This document shows, piece by piece, positions 1 through 5,836 of a stretch of 6,353 bases of DNA. The stretch's first letter is position 1, and each line of letters starts with the position of its first letter. The notes under the pieces were generated by a model. The model searched no databases. It had not been told where the DNA came from and saw only the letters and a program-made list of their open reading frames with translations. Source of the stretch: Desulfobacterales bacterium (GTDB lineage: Bacteria > Desulfobacterota > DSM-4660 > Desulfatiglandales > JALVZP01); contig JAMOPX010000204.1 in NCBI GenBank assembly GCA_027064285.1, forward strand, positions 1-6,353, in the 5' to 3' direction. A program made the translations under genes and the position numbers.

Positions 1-109
1 TGTAAAAGGAATTATTAAATAAATTTCCGAAATAGGTTAATAATACAGGACGAAAGCCAAACTGTTCATGACCATTAGTCTTTGGTATCTACACAAGATA
101 TATTTCCAT
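1..109 (-). pseudogene. MazF/PemK-like toxin, 5' part, interrupted by in-frame TAG and cut by window edge
   Basis: Reading leftward from the ATG at 107-109 gives MEIYLV, then a TAG at 89-91, then IPKTNGHEQFGFRPVLL and further residues to the window edge. The GHEQ-x-G-x-RP motif preceded by I-P-K-T is the hallmark of the N-terminus of MazF/PemK/ChpB endoribonuclease toxins, which cut mRNA and are neutralised by an upstream-encoded antitoxin. The N-terminal half matches this family on both sides of the stop, in a single frame, so one substitution (for example TGG to TAG) explains the break. No ATG, GTG or TTG follows in this frame within the window, so re-initiation is unlikely. The frame overlaps the 3' end of the antitoxin gene by 35 bases, as is common in such pairs. 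The C-terminal part lies outside the window. A sequencing error at 89-91 cannot be excluded. Confidence 0.7.
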
Positions 110-278
110 TTTTAATTCTCTCTTCAAAACTTAAGAAATCAATATCAGAGATTTCATCCCACATTTCAAATTCTTTTTGAAGTTTTAAAAATTCTTTATA
201 TAAAATTTCTTCTTCTGTTTTATTTAGTTGTAAAGCAATTTCATTAAGCTCTTTTTGTATTTCCGCTGAAAGTATCAT
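75..278 (-). CDS. small antitoxin, probable ribbon-helix-helix (CopG/MazE-like) type
   Basis: A 67-residue acidic protein. It has a short N-terminal strand-like stretch (MILSAEI), two predicted helices (about residues 8-18 and 21-36, KTEEEILYKEFLKL in the second) and an acidic tail with DIDFLSFEERI. This is the layout of RHH antitoxins, which bind operator DNA through the N-terminal ribbon and block a toxin with the C-terminal tail. The identification rests mainly on context: a MazF/PemK-like reading frame follows on the same strand and overlaps its 3' end. The start is supported by GAGGTG at 286-291, seven bases upstream of the ATG. The 35-base overlap with the toxin is longer than usual, which hints that the antitoxin stop may have moved. 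With the toxin frame broken it may persist as an orphan antitoxin. No clear -35/-10 pair is seen in the AT-rich DNA upstream. Confidence 0.65.
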   Translation of the reverse strand: MILSAEIQKELNEIALQLNKTEEEILYKEFLKLQKEFEMWDEISDIDFLSFEERIKNGNISCVDTKD

Positions 279-356
279 TTTTAATCACCTCATCTCTAAT
301 AAATTCATTATTATTTTATCATAATTTTTTTATTTATCTAACGACCAAACTCAGCG

Positions 357-417
357 GGGTGGTATTAGAAAAATTGTGTATAAAGGGGTAATAAAAATTA
401 TTTTTCTAATACCACCC
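357..417. repeat. 18-bp perfect inverted repeat with 25-base loop (fold-back element)
   Basis: The arm GGGTGGTATTAGAAAAAT at 357-374 is exactly complementary to 400-417. The loop (375-399) is AT-rich and contains TATAAAGGGG. G356 and T418 could add a G-U pair in RNA. The right arm abuts the first base of the GC-rich tnpB tail, so the repeat either truncated that tnpB or is the other end of the same miniature element. It is not a normal terminator: it is long, the loop is large, and there is no clean U-tract directly behind either arm. Possible identities are a MITE, a REP-like element or a modified IS605 left end. Nothing in the sequence decides between them. Confidence 0.75.
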
Positions 418-419
418 TG

Positions 420-524
420 GCCCCCGGGGAAGTGACGCCCGTGGAGAGGGCACTGACCGCCGGAACTACCTTTGGGCAGGTCTACGAGTCATCCCTCGTT
501 GAAGCGGGAATCCCACGGCTTTAG
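420..524 (+). pseudogene. tnpB: tnpB 3' remnant (C-terminal tail only)
   Basis: The frame from 420 reads APGEVTPVERALTAG, continues to SSLVEAGIPRL and stops at TAG 522-524. The EVTPVER motif and an E-A-G-I-P ending just before the right-end hairpin are typical of the poorly structured tail downstream of the zinc finger in TnpB proteins of IS200/IS605 and IS607 elements. Everything upstream (RuvC-like nuclease motifs, zinc finger) is absent: the sequence switches abruptly at 418 to the inverted repeat. The segment is visibly far richer in GC than its surroundings and also than the other tnpB remnant near the window's right end, so the two come from different elements. It cannot encode a working nuclease. 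Confidence 0.7.
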
Positions 525-532
525 TCGTGGGA
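511..532 (+). mobile_element. IS200/IS605 right-end terminal hairpin
   Basis: TCCCACG (511-517) pairs with CGTGGGA (526-532). G518-T525 wobble and C519-G524 extend the stem to nine pairs around a TTTA loop. The string AATCCCACGGCTTTAG followed by CGTGGGAGGGTCAA is very like the terminal palindrome at the right end of many IS200/IS605-group elements, where the TnpA tyrosine transposase binds single-stranded DNA. It lies where expected, overlapping the stop codon of the tnpB tail. The exact cleavage point is probably a few bases after 532, but I cannot place it. Confidence 0.75.
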
Positions 533-595
533 GGGTCAAAAAATTCTATACTTTGAAGAATATATATGGCAAATATATCAGAAAGGTTAAGAGGT

Positions 596-1039
596 ATGAA
601 GTTTTTATTAGATTCAATGCTTGGGAGATTAGCAAAGTGGCTTAGAATAATGGGATATGATACTTATTATCAATCTAAGTATAAATTGGATGAATTATAT
701 GAATTAAGTCAAGATAGGATTTTTATTACCAAAAATAAAGCACTGTCAGCAAAATTAAAAGGAATATTACTTATCTCAAATAATATAGAAGGACAATTAA
801 AAGAATTAAAACAAAAACTTGATCTTACCCAAAAATCAGATATATGGTTTAGCAGGTGTATAATATGTAATACCAAACTAAGAAAGGCAAATCCACACTG
901 GGCTCAAGAATCTGTGCCTGAATATGTGTACATAGAAAATAAAAACCAGATCAAATTCTGTCCGGTTTGCAAAAAGTTTTACTGGCCCGGGACACACCGC
1001 CAAAATATGATAAGAAAATTAAAAGACCTGGACTTTTGA
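596..1039 (+). CDS. Mut7-C RNase domain protein with C-terminal zinc ribbon
   Basis: A 147-residue protein of the Mut7-C family (PIN-like nuclease fold, inferred RNase), common in archaea and thermophilic bacteria. The family N-terminus is clear: MKFLLDSMLGRLAKWLRIMG with D6. A second acidic position is D32 in KLDELYEL. The motif usually written TRDR reads TKNK here (residues 45-48), so a generally conserved Asp is Asn47. The C-terminal half has a zinc ribbon, C88-x2-C91 and C122-x2-C125, followed by a W-P-G-T-H segment that is typical of the family. An in-frame ATG exists at 566, but homologues start at MKF and AAAGG at 582-586 sits nine bases before the ATG at 596, so I use 596. TATACT at 547-552 could be a -10 box, with no convincing -35. 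The stop codon directly abuts that of the convergent DUF47 gene. Confidence 0.85.
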   Translation: MKFLLDSMLGRLAKWLRIMGYDTYYQSKYKLDELYELSQDRIFITKNKALSAKLKGILLISNNIEGQLKELKQKLDLTQKSDIWFSRCIICNTKLRKANPHWAQESVPEYVYIENKNQIKFCPVCKKFYWPGTHRQNMIRKLKDLDF

Positions 1040-1705
1040 CTATCTTGCAATCATAGCTCTCATCATATCTGAGGCATTTTCTGCGTGATCTGCTATACTT
1101 CCTATATATTCGGTTAATCTTATAAGATAAAATACCAAAAATGCATCACTTATGCCTTTAAATATCTTTTGCTTAATTTCCTTTTCTACAAAATCTGCTT
1201 CTCTTTCTCCCTGTCTTATATCTCTGCATATGGCTTTTACTTTGTTCCTATCATCATCAAAATGAGTTTTGAAATATATTCTTGCCTCATTTACTAAGGG
1301 AGAAAGCAAATTAACTGGCTTTATTACCAGATCTATAAGATGTAGAAAATTTTCTTTCAGGTCTTCGGTAATACTACCTTTTTTAAAAGAGAGCCAAAAA
1401 AGAGTTTCTTCTATCTCATCCATAACTTTGTCTTGTTCTCTTATATATTGAAAAAGTTGAAATTTATCTACAGGCATTAATATTCCTCTTGGAAGATGAT
1501 TTCTTATATTCCTTTTTATACCATCTGCTTCACTTTCAAGTTTGGCTACATCATCTGTTATTGCTTCAAATTCTTTGTAGTTCTCTTGCATGTGAAGTTC
1601 TGCTGCTTTTTTAAATAATACAGCACATTCTTTCACTTTATCTGCATGTTTCTGCAAATTTTCAAAAGGAGACTTAAAAAATAAAGAACTTAAAAGCCAT
1701 CTCAT
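1040..1705 (-). CDS. DUF47 / PhoU-like protein, partner of the PiT phosphate transporter
   Basis: A 221-residue, mostly helical protein of the DUF47 (PhoU-related, TIGR00153-type) family. Visible marks are the N-terminal block around SPFENLQKHADKV, the E-A-D-G-I-K-R segment (LESEADGIKRNIRNHL), the DKFQLFQYIREQDKVMDEIEE helix, a second E-A-D in QGEREADFVEKEI, and the C-terminal LTEYIGSIADHAENASD helix. PhoU-like proteins bind metal clusters through such E/D-rich repeats and act at the membrane. The family is usually encoded next to a PiT transporter and is thought to modulate phosphate uptake. That holds here: it starts 19 bases after the pit stop codon on the same strand, so the two are surely co-transcribed. 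AGGAGC at 1711-1716, five bases before the ATG, supports the start. Length is normal. No terminator follows; the stop codon touches that of the convergent Mut7-C gene. Confidence 0.92.
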   Translation of the reverse strand: MRWLLSSLFFKSPFENLQKHADKVKECAVLFKKAAELHMQENYKEFEAITDDVAKLESEADGIKRNIRNHLPRGILMPVDKFQLFQYIREQDKVMDEIEETLFWLSFKKGSITEDLKENFLHLIDLVIKPVNLLSPLVNEARIYFKTHFDDDRNKVKAICRDIRQGEREADFVEKEIKQKIFKGISDAFLVFYLIRLTEYIGSIADHAENASDMMRAMIAR

Positions 1706-1724
1706 ATTTTGCTCCTATTTTTTC

Positions 1725-2978
1725 TTATAAAATCAAATAAATTGAAATTTTATATAAAAGCATAGCTAATAATAAAGTAAAAGGCAAGGTTACCAGCCAT
1801 GATATACAGATATTTTTCAGAATTCTAAGATCAAGCGTTCCAGCACCTCTGGCAATTCCTATACCTACCACAGAACCAACAATGACATGAGTTGTAGATA
1901 TAGGAAGTCCTAGGCGAGAACAAACCAGTATTGTAGTTGCAGCACCAAATTCTGCACAAAAACCGCGAACAGGATTTATCTCTGTAATATTCTCTCCTAC
2001 AGTTTTTATTACATTGGCACCAAATGCCATAAGACCACCACCCACAGCAATTCCACCTACTAAAAGCATCCATAAGGGCACATGCACACGCAAGGCAACA
2101 CTTTTGCTCTTTATAGCAGAAAATATAGCTGCCCAAGGTCCTACTGCATTTGCTACATCATTGGCACCATGAGCAAAAGCTACATAGCAGGCAGTAAGTA
2201 ATTGAAGCTGAGCAAACAGACTTTCTACAAGAGAATATCCTTTTTTTTCATCAGCAGATATATGCCTTTCCACCTGCCATTTTATATAGTATCTACCCAA
2301 TAAGCTAAACAATCCTGCTACAGGTATAGAAATAAACAGTGCATTTATAAAACTTAAATTCAAATGCAAATTCTTAAGTCCTTTAAAGATGAGTGAAAGA
2401 ATAAGCACTACAAAGACTAAAAATATAAGAAATGGTGAATAAGTTAAGGAAGCTTTATATGGATCTTTTGCCCGCAAGATTTTTCTTTCTACAAAGACAT
2501 ATATTCCACCTCCAATAACTGCACCTGCAACAGGAGAAGTAATCCAGCTCAATACTATGGGGATAACCTTTCCCCAGCATATATTGGATATTCCGATACT
2601 TAATATTCCAAAACCAATAACTGCTCCCACAATAGAATGGGTTGTAGAAACAGGGAGTCCAAGATAGGTAGCTATATTAACCCATATCCCAGCAGCCAAA
2701 AGGGAAGCAAACATACCGATTATAAATTTATTGGGTTCAGCCGAAAGAAGCTGAGGATTTATAATACCTTTACTTATAGTATTTGTTACATGACCACCTG
2801 CCAAAACTGCCCCTAAGGCATTAGCAATCATTGAAATGATCACTGCTTGTCTTATTGTTATTGCTCGTGAGCCCACAGATGTGCCCATGGCATTGGCAAG
2901 GTCATTAGCACCTATATTAGCTGCCATATAGAAACCAATTAAACTCGCAAATACCAATATTGTTATTTCTACCAACAT
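1725..2978 (-). CDS. pit: PiT-family inorganic phosphate transporter
   Basis: A 417-residue integral membrane protein, in full a PiT (PHO-4) low-affinity phosphate permease that couples phosphate or metal-phosphate uptake to H+ or Na+. The two inverted halves each carry the family signature: residues 21-38 (N-I-G-A-N-D-L-A-N-A, then G-T-S-V-G-S) and 267-281 (A-F-A-H-G-A-N-D-V-A-N-A-V-G-P). Each is followed by a G-L-P-[VI]-S-T-T-H motif, at 107-114 and 357-364. About ten hydrophobic segments are visible, with a short polar loop near residues 236-255. Length and motifs are normal and complete. The ribosome site is weak (AAGCAAGAG just upstream of the ATG), unlike its neighbours. Only about 15 bases separate the thiolase terminator's U-tract from the start codon, so its promoter must overlap that terminator or it depends on read-through. 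It heads a two-gene operon with the DUF47 gene. Confidence 0.95.
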   Translation of the reverse strand: MLVEITILVFASLIGFYMAANIGANDLANAMGTSVGSRAITIRQAVIISMIANALGAVLAGGHVTNTISKGIINPQLLSAEPNKFIIGMFASLLAAGIWVNIATYLGLPVSTTHSIVGAVIGFGILSIGISNICWGKVIPIVLSWITSPVAGAVIGGGIYVFVERKILRAKDPYKASLTYSPFLIFLVFVVLILSLIFKGLKNLHLNLSFINALFISIPVAGLFSLLGRYYIKWQVERHISADEKKGYSLVESLFAQLQLLTACYVAFAHGANDVANAVGPWAAIFSAIKSKSVALRVHVPLWMLLVGGIAVGGGLMAFGANVIKTVGENITEINPVRGFCAEFGAATTILVCSRLGLPISTTHVIVGSVVGIGIARGAGTLDLRILKNICISWLVTLPFTLLLAMLLYKISIYLIL

Positions 2979-2993
2979 GGCTCTTGCTTTCTT

Positions 2994-3027
2994 AAAAAAA
3001 AAGGCCCTTTTAAAGGGCCTCTTTTTT
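2994..3027 (-). terminator. intrinsic terminator of the thiolase gene (bidirectional in form)
   Basis: AGGCCCTTT (3002-3010) and AAAGGGCCT (3012-3020) form a perfect 9-bp stem. Read on the minus strand, the hairpin is followed by a run of nine U residues (2994-3002), 35 bases after the thiolase stop. T residues at 3022-3027 make it a possible terminator in the other direction too, but no plus-strand gene approaches it. It also lies in the short leader of the pit gene. Confidence 0.88.
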
Positions 3028-3055
3028 ATTTATATCTCATGATAAGGATTTTTCA

Positions 3056-4249
3056 TTAGCCTATCTTAAGTATAAGAGCTGCACCAGTATCTCCAGCAGC
3101 ACATCCTGTATAGAGCATATAACCACCACCTTTTAAAACTGCTTCTTCTATACCTTCAATGACCAATCTTCCAGCAGTAGGACCTTGTGGATGTCCATAT
3201 ATTAAAGATGTTCCATAATTGTTTACCCTGTCTAAGGGAATATTAAATTGTTTGCTGAAATAAAGAGCATTTGCAGTAAATGGTTCGTGAGCCTTTATAA
3301 CAGCGATATCGTCAATCTTTAAACCTGCATTTTCTAATGCCATCTGAGCTGCTGGCACAGGAGCTTTTGCCATCATCGCCTTTCCAACCCTTGCAAAACC
3401 ATAAGAAATTACTTGAATCTTGATGTTTGGATCTGCACTTAGTTCTTTTGCTTTCTCTTCTGTGGTTACTACAACCGCACAATTTCCATCAGCAGGAAAT
3501 GTCTGTGCTGCAAAAGTGATTGTTCCACCGGGAATGGTAAGTCTTGCTTTGGCAAGGCCTTCCTTAGTACTTGGAATTACTCCTTCATCTGCTTCCACTG
3601 TCTTTGTTTCTTTTTTACTTATTTTTCCTATTACAGGGAACATATATCTCTTCTGAAATTCTCTATCATTTTCCAAAGCACTCTTATACTGCTCATACCT
3701 TAAAAGTGCTACCTCATCTGATTGTTCTCTTGTAAACCCCTGTTCTTTCATAACATTTTCTGCTGTCTGAATCATTGCAAGCCCAGCCCATGGATCTCTG
3801 TTAAAATTATCCATCATCCAATTTTCTGAGATAACCTCGCCTCCTGGTCCAAGGGGATTAGGCCATACAATATGAGGACCATTAGAACACCTATCTGTCA
3901 TAAGACAATAAGGAATTTTAAATACCTCTGTTTCTACTCCCATAGCAGCGGACCAGATACATGTAACAGAAGTGGTACATGCTTGACTTATGGTCATGCC
4001 AGGAATCCCTTCCGCACCCATAAGTGCGGCAGCCCATGTGGACCCATAAAACCACTGTTTCTGTCCTATGGTGATGCCCAAGAATAAATAATCAAACATC
4101 TTTGGATCCCATCCCTTAGATTCGAGCCATCTTTTAGAAGTAGTTGCTCCAAGTACTATTGAATGTTCATTTTGAAGACTGCCCTGCCATCTACAAAAAG
4201 GTGTGGAATAGTAACCTTTGTATGGAATAAATGCCTTGCTAAGTCTCAT
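3056..4249 (-). CDS. thiolase-family protein (acetyl-CoA acetyltransferase-like)
   Basis: A 397-residue, full-length thiolase-fold protein, expected to make or cleave a carbon-carbon bond between acyl-CoA units in the cytoplasm. The nucleophile is C91 in ISQACTTSV. H353 lies in YGHPQGPTAGR and the second catalytic cysteine is C383 in TGCAAGDTGAALIL. The usual N-E-A-F motif reads H-E-P-F at 321-324, with His in place of Asn, as in SCPx-type and archaeal thiolases that carry H-D-x-F there. All catalytic positions are therefore filled and activity is plausible, but substrate chain length and direction cannot be told. The frame extends 15 codons upstream of 4249. I choose ATG 4247-4249 because GGGAGGAG at 4257-4264 sits seven bases before it and a strong promoter lies inside the longer reading. 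No DUF35/HMG-CoA synthase or beta-oxidation partner is adjacent. The gene has its own promoter and terminator, so it looks monocistronic. Confidence 0.88.
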   Translation of the reverse strand: MRLSKAFIPYKGYYSTPFCRWQGSLQNEHSIVLGATTSKRWLESKGWDPKMFDYLFLGITIGQKQWFYGSTWAAALMGAEGIPGMTISQACTTSVTCIWSAAMGVETEVFKIPYCLMTDRCSNGPHIVWPNPLGPGGEVISENWMMDNFNRDPWAGLAMIQTAENVMKEQGFTREQSDEVALLRYEQYKSALENDREFQKRYMFPVIGKISKKETKTVEADEGVIPSTKEGLAKARLTIPGGTITFAAQTFPADGNCAVVVTTEEKAKELSADPNIKIQVISYGFARVGKAMMAKAPVPAAQMALENAGLKIDDIAVIKAHEPFTANALYFSKQFNIPLDRVNNYGTSLIYGHPQGPTAGRLVIEGIEEAVLKGGGYMLYTGCAAGDTGAALILKIG

Positions 4250-4283
4250 ATTCTCTCTCCTCCCTTTATTTAATTGTGGCAAA

Positions 4284-4313
4284 ACTATAAACAAGTGCAG
4301 AAAAGATTGTCAA
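4284..4313 (-). promoter_or_regulatory. sigma-70-type promoter of the thiolase gene
   Basis: On the minus strand there is a perfect -35 TTGACA (4308-4313), an 18-base spacer and a -10 TATAGT (4284-4289). Transcription would begin near 4277, about 27 bases ahead of the thiolase ATG. The -35 box lies only some 20 bases after the stop codon of the upstream PurD-like gene, so the thiolase can be expressed independently of it. Confidence 0.8.
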
Positions 4314-4333
4314 GATAAAAATATAATCTTACT

Positions 4334-5719
4334 TTATAGCTCAACTAAATCATCAGACAAAAGATATCCAATGGTCTTCCTGTATCTCATACAATTCTGG
4401 TCATTATTCTTGTGATCTATAAATCTTATTTTCTGTATGTTTCTATAAGCCTTGTCCCTTGCTCCTTCCAATGTGTTATCTCCTGCAACAATATGAAGAA
4501 CTCTTCCTCCATATGTTACAAGCCCTTTTTCAGGATCTTCATCTACTCCTGCAAAATATATTGCTATACCTGGCTCGATTTCGTCTAAGCCCACGATTTT
4601 ATGCCCCTTTCCATATCTACCAGGATACCCCTTATTCCATCCTCTTGCAGCCTTTGATCTGCCTTCCATTGCTACCACATCGACATAGTACTGGTTATTC
4701 CAGACCTGTTTTATCTGATCTAATTTCCCTTCCCAGACAGCCATACCTATCTCAAACAGATCAGTACTTAATTTTCTTGCAATAACAAGCCATTCTGGAT
4801 CTCCATGCCTTACATTTATCTCAAATACATCCAGATTATTATATGGATCCAGATTCAGACCAAAATAAAGCACTCCTTTGTACTTCCACCCCAATTTGTT
4901 ATAGATAGCATCTACAGTAGGATTTACAATCTCCTTTATAATTCGATTAATAAGCCATGGTTTTACAAGCCTGTGTGGGCAATAAGCACCAGTACCGCCG
5001 GTATTAGGATTTCCTCCAAATTTCTCTATGGATTCTTTATCATCTGGATCAAAGGCCCTTTTGTAATCCTGAGCAAACATCTTTAAAGGAAGAATATGCT
5101 CTCCATCTAAGTACACAAAAAAGGACAATTCAGTTCCATATTTTCTTTCCTCAATCACAATCTTATTACCCGAATCTCCAAATATTTTTTTCACCATAAT
5201 ATCTTCTATGGCCTTTTCAGCGTCTTCTACATCATCACATACAATACACCCTTTTCCTGCAGCAAGTCCATTGGCCTTTACTACTACTTGATATCCTATA
5301 TTTCTCACATATCTTTTTGCATCTTCTGGATTGTCAAACACTCTGAATTCAGGCTTTGAAACCCCTATCTCTTCTAATAGAGAATCAGTAAATGCCCTGT
5401 CACTTTCTATCCTTACATATTCTTTTTTTGGGCCTATGGTCTTTATCCCTTTTTCATTTAATATATCAATAAGCCCTTCTTCTAAGGGATTTTCAGATCC
5501 TACATCTACAAGTTCTACTTTATTTTCAATACAGAAATCAGATATCTCTCTAAAGTCTTTTATAGGGATTCTTTCTATAAGCCCTCTTTTTCCCTTGGGA
5601 GTATAAAACACCCCAGGATTCCCAGGAGCAAAATAAACTTTGTCCACATGTTGACTGTCTCCATATTTGTCTGCAAGACAATGATCTCTTCCACCACTTC
5701 CATATACCAATACTTTCAT
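4334..5719 (-). CDS. purD: phosphoribosylamine-glycine ligase-like (GARS, PurD), divergent
   Basis: A 461-residue ATP-grasp protein matching PurD, which joins glycine to phosphoribosylamine with ATP in the second step of purine synthesis. Domains in order: an N-terminal P-loop-like SGGRDH (residues 8-13) and APGNPG (31-36); the ATP-grasp part with VKANGLAAGKG (147-157), FGDSG (180-184), IEER (189-192) and PNTGGTGAY (238-246); metal-ligand E300 and N302 in EINVRHGDPE; then the C-terminal GARS domain (about 340-455). Differences from typical PurD are REH to RDH, KADGLAAGKG to KANGLAAGKG, GGMGAY to GGTGAY, NxRFGDPE to NVRHGDPE, an extra ~10 residues before PNTGG and a longer C-terminal domain. 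It is 30-40 residues longer than usual. No other pur gene is adjacent. PurD is the best call; a related ligase is possible. Confidence 0.75.
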   Translation of the reverse strand: MKVLVYGSGGRDHCLADKYGDSQHVDKVYFAPGNPGVFYTPKGKRGLIERIPIKDFREISDFCIENKVELVDVGSENPLEEGLIDILNEKGIKTIGPKKEYVRIESDRAFTDSLLEEIGVSKPEFRVFDNPEDAKRYVRNIGYQVVVKANGLAAGKGCIVCDDVEDAEKAIEDIMVKKIFGDSGNKIVIEERKYGTELSFFVYLDGEHILPLKMFAQDYKRAFDPDDKESIEKFGGNPNTGGTGAYCPHRLVKPWLINRIIKEIVNPTVDAIYNKLGWKYKGVLYFGLNLDPYNNLDVFEINVRHGDPEWLVIARKLSTDLFEIGMAVWEGKLDQIKQVWNNQYYVDVVAMEGRSKAARGWNKGYPGRYGKGHKIVGLDEIEPGIAIYFAGVDEDPEKGLVTYGGRVLHIVAGDNTLEGARDKAYRNIQKIRFIDHKNNDQNCMRYRKTIGYLLSDDLVEL

Positions 5720-5725
5720 AAGAAA

Positions 5726-5733
5726 CACCTCCT
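5726..5733 (-). promoter_or_regulatory. strong ribosome binding site that decides the PurD-like start
   Basis: AGGAGGTG on the minus strand, six bases before the ATG at 5717-5719. A possible upstream GTG start at 5726-5728 lies inside this Shine-Dalgarno sequence itself and can be discarded. Confidence 0.85.
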
Positions 5734-5783
5734 AAACTGAAAAATGCTTGCTATAGAAAAAATAGTAGTTTTTTACAAAAAAT

Positions 5784-5828
5784 CACGCCAGAAGGCCCAT
5801 AAGCTTCAGCTATGGGATGAATGGCGTG
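5784..5828 (+). other. IS608-like left-end imperfect hairpin
   Basis: The outer stem CACGCCA (5784-5790) pairs with TGGCGTG (5822-5828). The inner stem CCCATA (5796-5801) pairs with TATGGG (5811-5816). Inside it, after a bulged A5802, GC (5803-5804) pairs with GC (5809-5810) around a TTCA loop. Imperfect stems with one bulged base are the recognition sites of Y1 transposases in this family. The structure begins eight bases after the putative TTAC cleavage site, which supports calling it the left end. Confidence 0.65.
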
Positions 5829-5836
5829 TAATTATT

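Larger units (their letters stand above)
420..537 (+). ncRNA. omegaRNA-like segment at IS200/IS605 right end
   Basis: In IS200/IS605 elements the guide RNA scaffold (omegaRNA) of TnpB overlaps the 3' end of tnpB and finishes at the right end of the transposon, with the guide taken from flanking DNA. This stretch has that organisation: tnpB tail codons, several GC-rich potential stems (for example TCCC at 492-495 with GGGA at 506-509), a terminal hairpin, then GGGTCAA. If transcribed rightward, the would-be guide is the flank starting near 538, the leader of the Mut7-C gene. Whether it is transcribed is unknown. The assignment follows the known layout of the family and does not rest on a matched RNA model. 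Confidence 0.45.

Noticed and set aside
357..417. The palindrome as an intrinsic terminator or a CRISPR repeat
   Set aside because: The loop is long, there is no following U-tract, it occurs once and there are no spacers.
566..595. Upstream ATG for the Mut7-C protein adding MANISERLRG
   Set aside because: Homologues begin at MKFLLD, and a better-placed ribosome site (AAAGG at 582-586) serves the ATG at 596.
1831..2136. Cysteine-rich open frame antisense-phase within the PiT gene, looking like a small metal-binding protein
   Set aside because: It is a shadow in another frame of a complete PiT transporter, has no ribosome site of its own, and its Cys come from GC-rich glycine/alanine codons read out of phase.
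4250..4294. Longer thiolase start adding 15 residues
   Set aside because: The extension covers the -10 box and the strong ribosome site of the gene, so it cannot be translated from that promoter.
4315..4333. AAGAT...ATCTT weak hairpin just after the PurD-like stop as a terminator
   Set aside because: The stem has only five AT-rich pairs with no U-tract, and it abuts the thiolase -35 box; not supported as a terminator.
4459..5606. Several plus-strand open frames opposite the PurD-like gene
   Set aside because: They lie wholly within a well-supported gene on the other strand, lack ribosome sites and show no recognisable motif.
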